From positions 62,001 through 126,000 of the forward strand of contig NZ_JWLW01000014.1 of the NCBI RefSeq assembly GCF_000808575.1: a stretch of 64,000 nt of DNA, in the 5' to 3' direction. Source of the DNA: Alteromonas marina (GTDB lineage: Bacteria > Pseudomonadota > Gammaproteobacteria > Enterobacterales > Alteromonadaceae). The notes below the pieces were generated by a model. That model did not search any database. It was given only the letters and a program-made list of their open reading frames with translations, and had not been told where the DNA came from. The position numbers were made by a program, and so were the translations under genes. This document shows positions 17,854 to 26,508 of this stretch, piece after piece (position 1 is the first letter of the stretch; each line of letters starts with the position of its first letter).

Positions 17854-19317
17854 CTATTCCTGCTCGCTGTAAAAGCAGAGCTCAACGGCGCTTTTATCGA
17901 GCAGTTTGGTGATAATAAAAATTTGGTCGCCCATTTCTATTTTGGTACTTCCTTTAGGTATAAGGGTTTCTTCACCGCGGGCAATCATTGCCACTACCGT
18001 ATTATCGGGAAGAGCTAATTCGCTAATGGTTTTATGTAGTGCCGGCGATAACTTCGAAACCTCTATTTCTATAAGCTCGCGCTTGCTCTTAGCGACTTTA
18101 ACAATCTCCAGCGTGCTCGATTCCTTTACTTCATCGTCCAACACTAAACCTAACTTACGCGCCGCATAAGGTAAGGTGGAACCTTGCAACAAGGCGGAAA
18201 TAAGCACGATAAAGAACACCACATTAAAAATGAGCTCGGCATATGGCATGCCGAATATTAGCGGAAATATAGCGAGTATAATTGGCACCGAACCGCGTAA
18301 ACCCACCCATGAGATGAGCAACGATGCTTTGAACGAAAATTTCGAAAGCAACAAAATCGGCATAACCACCAGCGGACGGGCAATAAAAATAAGCACAAAC
18401 GCAATTAAAAGGCCTTCTTTCCAATTCACAAACAGCTCGGTGGGCGTTACCAACAAACCTAAGATAACGAACATGGCAATTTGCCCAAGCCAGGCCAGCC
18501 CATCCAGAAACACGAACGTATTACGCTGATAAGCAAAGCGGCTATTACCCACGATAACACCCGTTATAAAGGTAGCGAGAAAGCCGCTGCCATTTAAGTT
18601 CGCAGCAAGGCCAAAAGACAATACACCAAACAACATCACAAATACCGGGTACAAACCGATGGCCATTAAGGTGATGCGTCTGAAAAGCCATACTGCAATA
18701 CCGCCAATGGCAAGGCCCACTATCGCTCCCACTCCCATTTGACTGGCAAACAGCGAAAGTAAGTCAATGGGCTTAGTGGTGCTGTCTTGAATAAGCGTAA
18801 TAAGGCCAATTGTGAGGAATATGGCCATTGGATCGTTCGAGGCACTTTCCAGCTCTAGTGTGGATTTTATTTTTGAAGGAATGCGTATACCAGCGTTGCG
18901 CAGAACAGAAAATACTGCTGCGGCGTCTGTCGACCCTACAATAGCACCAAGCAATAAGCCCTTATAAAGCGGTAAATCGAGAATAACCATAGCAGCGATA
19001 CCGGTGATCACTGCCGTACCAATTACGCCAATAGTGGCGAGTAACGCGGCGGGTTTCCACGCCTGCGCTATAGATTTTTTTGACGTTTGCAGACCGCCAT
19101 CAAATAGGATGAGAATAAGAGCAAATGTACCAATAGCATGCGCAGCATCGGCATTATCAAAGAAAATTCGGCCAATCCCATCTTCACCAGCAAGCATACC
19201 AACACCAAGAAATAGCACCAATACAGGTACGCCAAAGCGCGGAGACAGCTTACTAGCCAGCACACCTAAAATAGCCAGCACTGCGCTAAGTAAAATAATG
19301 TGATCAACTGCAAACAT
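17854..19317 (-). CDS. nhaP2: K+/H+ antiporter, NhaP2/CvrA family
   Basis: 487 residues: about 12-13 membrane segments of the CPA1 exchanger fold, with ILILFDGGLQTS and GSTDAAAVFSVLRNAG carrying the acidic residues of the transport site. A cytoplasmic C-terminal RCK_C/TrkA_C domain follows (about 405-480, ISELALPDNTVVAMIARGEE). The family exchanges K+ or Na+ for protons at the inner membrane, protecting against cation stress. It is about 90 residues shorter than the E. coli protein, ending after RCK_C and so lacking the extra C-terminal domain. AAGGAA precedes the ATG. Its stop is only 38 bp from the rnpB 5' end. Confidence 0.88.
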   Translation of the reverse strand: MFAVDHIILLSAVLAILGVLASKLSPRFGVPVLVLFLGVGMLAGEDGIGRIFFDNADAAHAIGTFALILILFDGGLQTSKKSIAQAWKPAALLATIGVIGTAVITGIAAMVILDLPLYKGLLLGAIVGSTDAAAVFSVLRNAGIRIPSKIKSTLELESASNDPMAIFLTIGLITLIQDSTTKPIDLLSLFASQMGVGAIVGLAIGGIAVWLFRRITLMAIGLYPVFVMLFGVLSFGLAANLNGSGFLATFITGVIVGNSRFAYQRNTFVFLDGLAWLGQIAMFVILGLLVTPTELFVNWKEGLLIAFVLIFIARPLVVMPILLLSKFSFKASLLISWVGLRGSVPIILAIFPLIFGMPYAELIFNVVFFIVLISALLQGSTLPYAARKLGLVLDDEVKESSTLEIVKVAKSKRELIEIEVSKLSPALHKTISELALPDNTVVAMIARGEETLIPKGSTKIEMGDQIFIITKLLDKSAVELCFYSEQE

Positions 19318-19400
19318 TATACGTTCCTTATTGCCACTGATGCATGCTTACGCAAGACTAGAAGTACGCATCGAGGGTTCCTGTTAATACTGACACCTTA

Positions 19401-19440
19401 CCGCGTTTTGTTACCAAAGTATTTAGGTACAGAAACGCGG
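19401..19440. repeat. Hairpin between secDF and nhaP2
   Basis: CCGCGTTT (19401-19408) pairs with AAACGCGG (19433-19440), and inside it TACC pairs with GGTA. It lies 31 bp after the secDF stop, without a T run, and could be a weak terminator of secDF or part of the nhaP2 leader. Confidence 0.4.
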
Positions 19441-19471
19441 CAGGGTAATAAAGTTAAGGAGCTCGTGTCGT

Positions 19472-22039
19472 CTAAGGGATGTGCGACAACGAAGCCTTAA
19501 TCTCTTCTGCAGTAGGCTTTAACTGCGCTTTGCCTTGTTTCTCTCTTCTACTGCCCAACAAATACAGCAGCGTAGAGGTGATAAACAAGGTCGATGACGT
19601 GCCAATCACGACAGCAAAAACCATAGGGACTGCAAAACTTTCTACTGCATCACCGCCAAAAATAGCCATCGGTAACAACGCCAACAGCGTGGTAACGGAA
19701 GTGAATACCGTGCGGCTTAGCGTGCTGTTCACGGCCTCATTAATAGTATCTGCCAATGGCTTGTTTGGGTCTAAACGCAATAATTCACGGATGCGATCAA
19801 GCACCACCACTTTATCGTTTATAGAGTAACCAATGAGCGCCAACAGTGCTGCAACAGCCGTTAAGTTAAATTCGATACCCGTAAGCGCGAAAAAGCCTAT
19901 GGTCTTGGTTAAATCGAGTATCACGGTTAGCAGCGCTGCGCTCGCAAAATGCGCTTCAAAGCGTGCCCACAGATACACCAACATGCCGCCACCTGCGATA
20001 AGCAGTGCTAGAATAGATAGCTCGGCGAAGCCTCCGCTGACCTTGGGTCCTACCATATCAATTTTATCAAAACTTACCTCACTGTCGGCTTTCGAAATCG
20101 CACGCTTTAGTGCGTCAGTCTGCTTTGCATTGCTATTTTCAAGCTCGCCACTGCTATCTAGAACAGGTGCTCGCAATAAATAGTGATGTTCACTGCCATA
20201 TTCTTGAATTGCTATTTGATCAAAGCCATTGCTTTCAATCACATTCCTTAGCTCATCGGTACTAAGGGTTGGTGCGGTCAACTCAATCATGGTGCCACCG
20301 GTAAAGTCGACGCCATAATGTAAGCCAGGTTTAGCAAACAAGCCGATTGAAAGCACTGTTAGCACTACAGAAACAGCAAGTGCAATTTTACGCTTTGCCA
20401 GAAAATTAATACCGCTTAGCTTATCGCTTAACCGCAAAAGCGGTGATGAAAAGCGCAAAGGAACGCGCTGCTGCGCGCGATCTTGCGTATTCTTGTGCTT
20501 CGACTTAACCACTCTTAGCATTAACATTTTAGTTAGGGCTACAGCAGTAAATACCGAAGACACCAGACCAAGGGCAATGGTAATTGCAAACCCTTTAATA
20601 GGGCCGCTTCCAAACATAAACAACAAACTTACCGCTATTAGTGTGGTGAAGTTTGAATCCACAATAGTCGCGAACGCTTTATCAAAACCCACTTCTATTG
20701 CACTGGCTGCCGGACGACCTTTCTTACTTTCTTCACGAATACGTTCATTAATCAAAATGTTCGCGTCCACCGCCATGCCCATGGTTAGGATCAAACCTGC
20801 AATGCCCGGCAACGTCAGCGTTGCGCCAAACAGGGTTAATGCGCCAAATACCAGCGCCATATTAATACAAAGAGCAAAACTTGCGATAGCGCCCCACCTG
20901 CCGTAAATCGCTACCATAAATGCCAATACCAGTAACGCGCCTGCCACGCCGCTTTCCACTCCGGTTTGAATTGCATCGCTGCCTAAATCAGGCCCCACCG
21001 TACGCTCTTCAATAATGGTAAGTGGCACAGGTAGCGCACCAGTGCGAAGCATTAATGCGGTGTTGCCCGCCTCGGGCAATGTAAAGTTACCGGTTATTTC
21101 ACCACGACCACCCGGAATCACGCTATTTATAACGGGGGCTGTAACCACTTTGTCGTCAAGTACGATAGCAAGCACACGGCCGATGTTGTCACGTGTCATA
21201 GTGGCAAACTGCTTGGCACCTGCGCTGTCTAATCGGAACGTCACTACTGGCTGGCCATTTTCACTACTTAAGACACCTGCCGCATCAGTAATATGCTCAC
21301 CTTCTAGCGCCACTTTTTGCTCTAAGCGATAGGTATTACCCGCCGCATCTTGCTTATTCATAACCTGCTCAGACTGGCTATTCGCGGCCCAGTGAAAAGT
21401 CATTTGTGCGGTAGTGCCCAATAATTTTTTAACTTGAGTGGGGTCAGACATACCCGGCATCTGAACTAAAATGGCGTCTTTACCTTGTAGCGTAACGCTA
21501 GGCTCAGTAAGCCCCGTTTCATTCAAACGCTTTCGAACTACTTCAACACTTCGGCTTAACGTGTCTTTAACCAGTTGTTCGGTATATAGCTCGTTAAGCG
21601 TAAGGGTAACGGTGCTTTGCTTTATCTCTACATCAAGTGCACTTGAACCATTTGGCTGAGCTGAAATTTGGTATGCGATGTCTTTTACCTTTCTCGCATC
21701 ATCTGCACTACGCAGTGTAAAAACGACACTTCCAGAACGACTATCTTTATGAATGAGTGAATGAGACGTTTTTGTATAGCGCACTTTTTGACTGCGCAAT
21801 TCGCTAAGTAAGTCACTCGAAAAGCTGTTGAGCTGCTTTTCAAACAAGGCGTTGGTGTCTGCGGCTAATAGCAGATGCGAACCTCCTTGCAAATCTAAGC
21901 CTAAAGATAGTGTGGACGTGGTGTACCACGTAGGTAGTTGCTGTTTAATTGATTGTGGCAATATGTTGGGCGCAGCGCTCAGTAAACCGAGCATAACGAT
22001 GAGCACATACACAAAGCCACGAAATGAAAATCGTGTCAT
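19472..22039 (-). CDS. secDF: SecDF, fused SecD-SecF translocase accessory protein
   Basis: 855 residues. The N-terminal half is SecD: a membrane segment, SLGLDLQGGSHLLLA with the conserved GGxxL motif, the periplasmic P1 domain, then five membrane segments with the D5 and D4-like stretches. The C-terminal half is SecF, with GVDFTGGTMIELTAP and another six segments including TSVTTLLALLPM. SecD and SecF use the proton gradient to pull exported proteins through SecYEG. Proteobacteria usually keep them as two genes next to yajC; here yajC and tgt are absent. This is probably an accessory paralogue beside a standard secD-secF elsewhere (inference). Confidence 0.93.
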   Translation of the reverse strand: MTRFSFRGFVYVLIVMLGLLSAAPNILPQSIKQQLPTWYTTSTLSLGLDLQGGSHLLLAADTNALFEKQLNSFSSDLLSELRSQKVRYTKTSHSLIHKDSRSGSVVFTLRSADDARKVKDIAYQISAQPNGSSALDVEIKQSTVTLTLNELYTEQLVKDTLSRSVEVVRKRLNETGLTEPSVTLQGKDAILVQMPGMSDPTQVKKLLGTTAQMTFHWAANSQSEQVMNKQDAAGNTYRLEQKVALEGEHITDAAGVLSSENGQPVVTFRLDSAGAKQFATMTRDNIGRVLAIVLDDKVVTAPVINSVIPGGRGEITGNFTLPEAGNTALMLRTGALPVPLTIIEERTVGPDLGSDAIQTGVESGVAGALLVLAFMVAIYGRWGAIASFALCINMALVFGALTLFGATLTLPGIAGLILTMGMAVDANILINERIREESKKGRPAASAIEVGFDKAFATIVDSNFTTLIAVSLLFMFGSGPIKGFAITIALGLVSSVFTAVALTKMLMLRVVKSKHKNTQDRAQQRVPLRFSSPLLRLSDKLSGINFLAKRKIALAVSVVLTVLSIGLFAKPGLHYGVDFTGGTMIELTAPTLSTDELRNVIESNGFDQIAIQEYGSEHHYLLRAPVLDSSGELENSNAKQTDALKRAISKADSEVSFDKIDMVGPKVSGGFAELSILALLIAGGGMLVYLWARFEAHFASAALLTVILDLTKTIGFFALTGIEFNLTAVAALLALIGYSINDKVVVLDRIRELLRLDPNKPLADTINEAVNSTLSRTVFTSVTTLLALLPMAIFGGDAVESFAVPMVFAVVIGTSSTLFITSTLLYLLGSRREKQGKAQLKPTAEEIKASLSHIP

Positions 22040-22124
22040 TTTAAAATCCTGAATAATAATGTTTTTAAGGTCGCCAAATTTAAGATCACAACAGGTGTGC
22101 TCCCGTTTTGACGCATATGAGTTG

Positions 22125-22502
22125 TTAAATCAGGATAGAGGGTGGTGCGCGAGGGCTTGGTTTAACCCACCTTTGTGACCGAAAAGGAACGTTTGCTGAA
22201 CGTGTATTGACAGCAAAAAGGCCGGCATAAACCGAGTTCAACGAAGCAGGTATTAGCCCTAAGAGATCGGCATCGGTAGGCTGCTCACTGTTGTTGGCCG
22301 TCAGCTTGCTGACGTTAAACCGCAGAGAGTAGCTTTGCGAGTTATGAACAAACTTAGCAAGCGGTGACTGTGATGTTACCTCGGCATTACTCGCTACATC
22401 AGGTAGCTGAAACCCGGTACTAACAACCAGATACGACAATACCCACGCCATGAGGAAAGGCGCAAATGTAGAGGGGTAAAAGCGTTTAAAGATTGTATTC
22501 AC
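22125..22502 (-). CDS. Small single-pass membrane protein upstream of secDF
   Basis: A 125-residue product from a GTG at 22502, preceded by GGAA. One membrane segment near residues 13-33 (APFLMAWVLSYLVVSTG) is followed by a polar tail of about 90 residues ending with prolines and basic residues. No family is recognised. It lies 85 bp upstream of secDF on the same strand and may share its transcript, which would suggest a role with the translocase partner. An alternative is that it is a non-coding leader. The membrane segment and spacing support a gene moderately. Confidence 0.5.
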   Translation of the reverse strand: MNTIFKRFYPSTFAPFLMAWVLSYLVVSTGFQLPDVASNAEVTSQSPLAKFVHNSQSYSLRFNVSKLTANNSEQPTDADLLGLIPASLNSVYAGLFAVNTRSANVPFRSQRWVKPSPRAPPSILI

Positions 22503-22591
22503 CAGAGTTCCATTAGCGGTTAGAGGTAACAGCTGTGGGTTGTCAGTGGAAGAAAGTGGGGGCTAAAAAAGCAAATTCAATCGCTATATTA

Positions 22592-22618
22592 AAAAGAGCC
22601 CAATTTAAGGACTCTTTT
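22592..22618. terminator. Bidirectional hairpin terminator
   Basis: AAAAGAGCCC (22592-22601) pairs with GGACTCTTTT (22609-22618) apart from one C-A mismatch, with A and T runs on both sides. It lies 68 bp past the stop of the nitroreductase remnant on the minus strand. Confidence 0.65.
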
Positions 22619-22685
22619 GACAATTCACGTTTATCATATTTACGGGTGACGTACATTTACTCTCGCGCCACCTTGCCAATACAGG

Positions 22686-22922
22686 TTACACGATTGCAAT
22701 AACGTCTTCTTTCGCCAAGCGCGCTTTTGGAAGGCCGTAATTCCAATCTTTCTCAGTATCTGGGTAACCAATCGCTAATGCGACTTCACACACGTGACCG
22801 TCTAGTTCATCTCTAAACAATTCACCAAGTAACTCAGGATCAACCCCTTCCATTGGCGTAGATGCTATGCCTAAACGCGCCAGCGTGTGAAGAACATTGC
22901 CTAACGCTAGATAAACTTGCGC
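22686..22922 (-). pseudogene. C-terminal remnant of an NfsB-like nitroreductase
   Basis: On the minus strand 22922-22686 encodes AQVYLALGNVLHTLARLGIA, STPMEGVDPELLGELFRDEL and a tail ending LPKARLAKEDVIAIV before TAA. This matches the last third of oxygen-insensitive NAD(P)H nitroreductases, flavoproteins that reduce nitroaromatics and quinones. The codon directly upstream of AQVY is an in-frame TAA and homology stops there. All of the N-terminal flavin-binding part and the start are missing. The loss borders an EAL remnant facing the opposite way, so a deletion is likely. Without a start it cannot make the enzyme. Confidence 0.8.
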
Positions 22923-22929
22923 TTATAAA

Positions 22930-23498
22930 AGAAATTATTTATGGGTAATAGATCACGCTTTGCAAAGCCTTGAAGTATTGCAGCAACAACACAATTTTAC
23001 AGGAAAGATGTGCATCAATATATCTGGCGTGGAGTTAACCAACGAAAACTTTCCACCTCTGGTTAAACGTTTACTTGAAACACACAAGGTAAGTCCTTGT
23101 AGCGTAGAATTGGAAGTAACTGAAACCGCATTGGTTGCTGGAGATAAAGCCTGTTTAGAAACCCTTAATGTGTTAAACGCACTAGGTGTATCCTTAGCAC
23201 TCGACGACTTTGGTACGGGTTATACCGCATTCAGCCAACTTATCCACTACCCTGCCAATGCCTTAAAATTGATCGCTCTTTTGTCAGTGATCTATTTTCT
23301 GAAAAAGAGCCACGAAGCTAAATGGTTTTAATTATACAAAACCTTGCCGAGCTTTACGGCTTGCGTGTTATCGCAGAAGGAGTTGAAACTGAAGAGCAGT
23401 TAAACTACTTGAAGAGGCATGGCTGTGACTGGGCACAGGGGTATTTCTTATCTCGTCCCTTACTTTGGGATGATTTAATTAAGCGTCTAGCTGGATAA
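22930..23498 (+). pseudogene. Broken EAL-domain (cyclic-di-GMP phosphodiesterase) remnant
   Basis: Plus-strand fragments of one EAL domain in two frames. Frame one begins in WVIDHALQSLEVLQQQ, with INISGVELT, VELEVTETALV and LALDDFGTGYTAF. After ALK the frame shifts: inserting one A in the AAAA run near 23265 restores KIDRSFVSD. A later TAA (23323-23325) interrupts EPRS-MVLIIQNLAEL, and the domain finishes with VIAEGVETEEQ and LSRPLLWDDLIKRLAG. The start, any GGDEF or sensor part and the EAL signature itself are gone at the left junction. Three lesions make it a pseudogene. Intact relatives hydrolyse cyclic-di-GMP. Confidence 0.85.
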
Positions 23499-23531
23499 AA
23501 GTAAAGCTAAGATAACATCATGCTTATAACG

Positions 23532-23557
23532 AAAAGCCCCTCTGTTGAGGGGCTTTT
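23532..23557. terminator. Strong bidirectional terminator
   Basis: AAAAGCCCCTC (23532-23542) and GAGGGGCTTTT (23547-23557) form a perfect 11-bp stem with a 4-base loop and T runs in both directions. It lies between the converging EAL remnant and the YebC-family gene, ending both. Confidence 0.9.
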
Positions 23558-23585
23558 ACGCTAAAAAACGAGATATATTCGCATT

Positions 23586-24308
23586 TTAATTAGGCGTAAT
23601 CGCGTTGTGGTAAACGTCTTGTACGTCGTCACAGTCGTTAAGCATGTCCATGAATTTTTCAAACATCGGCATGTCTTCTTCGCTAATCTCAGTTTCAGTC
23701 TGAGGCATCCAGCTCATTTCTTCTGCAATAAAGCTAATGTCTGGATAGGCTTCGGTTAGCGCTGTTTTTACTTGATAGAATTCAGTGTGTGGCGCGTAAA
23801 CGGTCACTTTATTGTCTTCTACTTCAACGTCAGTTACGTCTGCGTCAGCTTCCATAAGCACTTCTAGGATAGCGTCTTCGTCGTCACCTTCAAACTGGAA
23901 TACTGCTTGGTGATCGAACATATGCGATACCGCACCCTGTGCACCAAGTTTCGCGTTAGTTTTAGTAAAGCAGTTACGTACTTCGGTAATGGTACGGTTT
24001 GCATTGTCAGACAAGCAGTCAACAATTACCATGCAGTTACCTGGGCCAAAACCTTCATAACGCATAGGCTGGAAGTCTTCGCCAGCGCCACCAGCGGCTT
24101 TATCAATCGCTTTTTCAATAACGTGGCTTGGTACTTGATCTTTCTTCGCTTTTTCCATTAGGCGGCGAAGTGAAAGGTTGGTGTTAGGATCGGCACCACC
24201 ATTTTTCGCACATACGTAAATTTCTTTACCGTATTTAGAATAAACTTTAGTTTTTTGGCCGGCAGTTTTTGCCATGGCGTTTTTACGAACTTCGAATGCT
24301 CTTCCCAT
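23586..24308 (-). CDS. yeeN: YebC/TACO1 family protein, YeeN type
   Basis: 240 residues matching the YebC/PmpR family along its full length: [24 protein letters not shown], then [19 protein letters not shown] and [19 protein letters not shown]. The start [21 protein letters not shown] resembles the YeeN branch rather than canonical YebC, which begins MAGHSKWANI. Family members were called transcriptional regulators; more recent work on YebC links them to ribosomes and translation of proline stretches. A canonical yebC probably exists elsewhere next to ruvC (inference). The ATG is preceded by GAGAAAGAGAA. It is a single gene with its own terminator. Confidence 0.9.
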   Translation of the reverse strand: MGRAFEVRKNAMAKTAGQKTKVYSKYGKEIYVCAKNGGADPNTNLSLRRLMEKAKKDQVPSHVIEKAIDKAAGGAGEDFQPMRYEGFGPGNCMVIVDCLSDNANRTITEVRNCFTKTNAKLGAQGAVSHMFDHQAVFQFEGDDEDAILEVLMEADADVTDVEVEDNKVTVYAPHTEFYQVKTALTEAYPDISFIAEEMSWMPQTETEISEEDMPMFEKFMDMLNDCDDVQDVYHNAITPN

Positions 24309-24638
24309 CTTAAAATTCTCTTTCTCGCAATTTGAAATGCTGCGTTGGGTTTTATCGGGCTACCTGTTGCCTGACGGTTCATCAGGCGCATCGCTCTGCC
24401 TTACTTGGAAGCATTGCCGAACTCGACGTTTCTATAAATGGCCGAACGCGACGGTGCTTAACATTGCCAAGCGAAACACTGCCCAAAATAACGGTAGGCT
24501 AAGCGACACAAAAAATTTAGGCGAAATTCTACCTTAATTTTCATGTAATACCAATGTGAACGCCCCGAGAAAGGGTGTAGGTTGGTAGCTTTCACATTTT
24601 CAATGAGGTCAAAATGTACTCTGACTCCATATTTATGT
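24309..24638. other. Intergenic region (330 bp) with an inverted repeat
   Basis: This lies between the start of the yeeN-type gene and the stop of zapE, so it holds the promoter of the former. AATGTGAA (24553-24560) and TTCACATT (24591-24598) are perfect 8-base inverted arms around a 30-base loop; the purpose is unknown. No gene is supported. Confidence 0.4.
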
Positions 24639-25736
24639 TTACGGCAAATGCTCGGTTGCTAGGTAGTCGTGTGACTGCATTTCCTTTAAGCGGCTCAGAC
24701 AGCGCCTGAACTCAAAATTAAGTAGCCCCTCGGTGTACAAGCTTTCTAGCGCGACTTCTGCAGATATGATCAGCTTTACATTTCGCTCGTAAAATTCGTC
24801 CACCATCGCAATGAAACGACGGGCCACATCGTCATTATGCTGGCCCATTTCCTTAACATTGGCTAAAAGCACTGAGTGATAACAACGGCTTAACTCAATA
24901 TAATCGCTCTGGCTACGGGGCCCGCCACACAGGGCTTTAAAATCTATCATCAATACCCCGTCAGCGTTTCTAAGCGTCGGTATTTTTCGGTTGTTCACCT
25001 CAATATCCTCGTCTTTAGAGCCCTCTTCCGGTGCTAATTGTGAAAAGTAGCTATGCAAGTTTTCTGTGGCCTCGTCATCAAGTGGATAATGATAAATTTC
25101 GGCTTGCTCTAACGTTCTAAGACGATAATCAATACCGCTATCAACATTTACCACGCGGGTATTCTGATTGAGTAGATCGATGGCTGGTAAGAACCGCGCA
25201 CGCTGCAATCCGTTTTTATATAAATCGTCAGGGACTATGTTCGACGTCGCCACCAGCACAATACCGTGACCAAACAGTTCTTCCATTAACGTGCCTAAAA
25301 TCATGGCATCGGTTATATCAGACACGAAAAACTCGTCAAAACATATTACCCGCGCCTCTTTTGCTAGCTTGGCTGCTACTAGCTTTAGCGGGTCTTGCGC
25401 GCTTTTAAGCTGCTTTAGTTCATCGTGCACACGGTACATAAAGCGGTGAAAATGCACGCGCATTTTCTTCTCGAACGGCAAGCAGTCGTAGAAGGTATCG
25501 ACTAAATAGGTTTTGCCTCGCCCTACACCGCCATAAAAGTAAATACCCTGAATGCCGGGCTTTGCGTGACCTTTTCCAAACGCAGCTTTTAACTTTACCC
25601 GCCACGTCGTTTTCTTTTCAGGTTGGGTAAGTTCATCAAACAAACGTTGAAGTTCTTTTACTGCATTTTCTTGCGCCGCGTCGTAATGAAAGTCAGACGA
25701 CTGAAGATCTAGCTGATATTTTTCCCATGGCGTCAT
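24639..25736 (-). CDS. zapE: Cell division ATPase ZapE (AFG1 family)
   Basis: 365 residues from the ATG at 25736, which begins MTPWEKYQLDLQ like other ZapE proteins; an upstream ATG at 25757 adds seven residues without a better ribosome binding site. Walker A is GGVGRGKT (about 69-76) and Walker B is VICFDEFFVSD. The C-terminal part carries IDFKALCGGPRSQSDY, typical of AFG1-like ATPases. In E. coli ZapE associates with the division ring during constriction and stress. The gene is divergent from zapG, with degQ and degS beyond, as in E. coli. Confidence 0.95.
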   Translation of the reverse strand: MTPWEKYQLDLQSSDFHYDAAQENAVKELQRLFDELTQPEKKTTWRVKLKAAFGKGHAKPGIQGIYFYGGVGRGKTYLVDTFYDCLPFEKKMRVHFHRFMYRVHDELKQLKSAQDPLKLVAAKLAKEARVICFDEFFVSDITDAMILGTLMEELFGHGIVLVATSNIVPDDLYKNGLQRARFLPAIDLLNQNTRVVNVDSGIDYRLRTLEQAEIYHYPLDDEATENLHSYFSQLAPEEGSKDEDIEVNNRKIPTLRNADGVLMIDFKALCGGPRSQSDYIELSRCYHSVLLANVKEMGQHNDDVARRFIAMVDEFYERNVKLIISAEVALESLYTEGLLNFEFRRCLSRLKEMQSHDYLATEHLP

Positions 25737-25991
25737 CGCCGAAACCACTCCATACAAAAGTCAATAGCGGCGCTTGCTGCACCGACCTGCTTGAATTTCT
25801 CAATTATGACCTTAATTTTAATGGAAATCACGGTAGAATCTCACATTGAAATTCGACATACACCGAATAAATGTCACGATGTATGCGCTTTTCGGGTTCG
25901 ACCTTGCTATATTCAGCGTATGGTCGAAAGCAGCTTTTAGATCGTAGAAGTAAAGGTCGGCTGCAAGATGTAGATTGATTCGGAGAATATA

Positions 25992-26426
25992 ATGGAATTG
26001 TTAGTATCTCTTGCTTTGTTAGTAGTTGGGTTAATTATTGGCTTTTTCGCAGGTCGCTTTTTTCAACAAAAGCAGGGCGCAGGCAATACTGCACAGACTG
26101 AGAAGCAAGTTAAAGAGATCCTCGCACAGCAGGCGCAACACCACATTCATCAAACTCGTCAAAGCTTAGAGAGCATTGAAAGCCAGTGCGAAACCTTAAA
26201 GCAACAAATTGAAGAGTATGAATTGCTGCTTGAGCAAGGCAGCGATGATGACAGCAAAGTTCCTTTTTATGGGGAACAAGCAACTACGTATTTACGTAAC
26301 AACCTAAAAGGGTCTGACAAATCGAGAGTTCAGCGTGTATCTGACACACAGCCAAGAGATTTCGCTAACTCGGGTTCTGGGCTGTTCGTCGGCGGATCTG
26401 ATAAGAATACCGCAGAAAAACAGTAA
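25992..26426 (+). CDS. zapG: ZapG/YhcB, cell-envelope coordination protein (DUF1043)
   Basis: 144 residues. One N-terminal membrane helix (about 3-22, LVSLALLVVGLIIGFFAGRF) is followed by a glutamine-rich coiled coil (about 35-80) and a disordered tail. This is the YhcB plan; in E. coli the protein contacts the division and elongation machinery and affects lipopolysaccharide and phospholipid balance. CGGAG precedes the ATG. The order zapE < > zapG, degQ, degS is conserved, which supports the assignment. The signal anchor leaves the coiled coil in the cytoplasm. Confidence 0.92.
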   Translation: MELLVSLALLVVGLIIGFFAGRFFQQKQGAGNTAQTEKQVKEILAQQAQHHIHQTRQSLESIESQCETLKQQIEEYELLLEQGSDDDSKVPFYGEQATTYLRNNLKGSDKSRVQRVSDTQPRDFANSGSGLFVGGSDKNTAEKQ

Positions 26427-26508
26427 CATCGGGAACTTTATCACGACCTCGGACTCTTTTAATGAAACCATGCTATGTCGCATATAACATGAAGGAGTGT
26501 AAGCGAAC

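Noticed and set aside
19479..22052. Series of plus-strand open frames across secDF
   Set aside because: Antisense shadows of a clearly conserved gene, serine- and alanine-rich with no start signals.
22960..23331. Reading this frame as a functional short EAL protein
   Set aside because: The frame begins inside the domain, lacks the EAL signature region, and the true frame continues after a one-base loss; the C-terminal half is in another frame.
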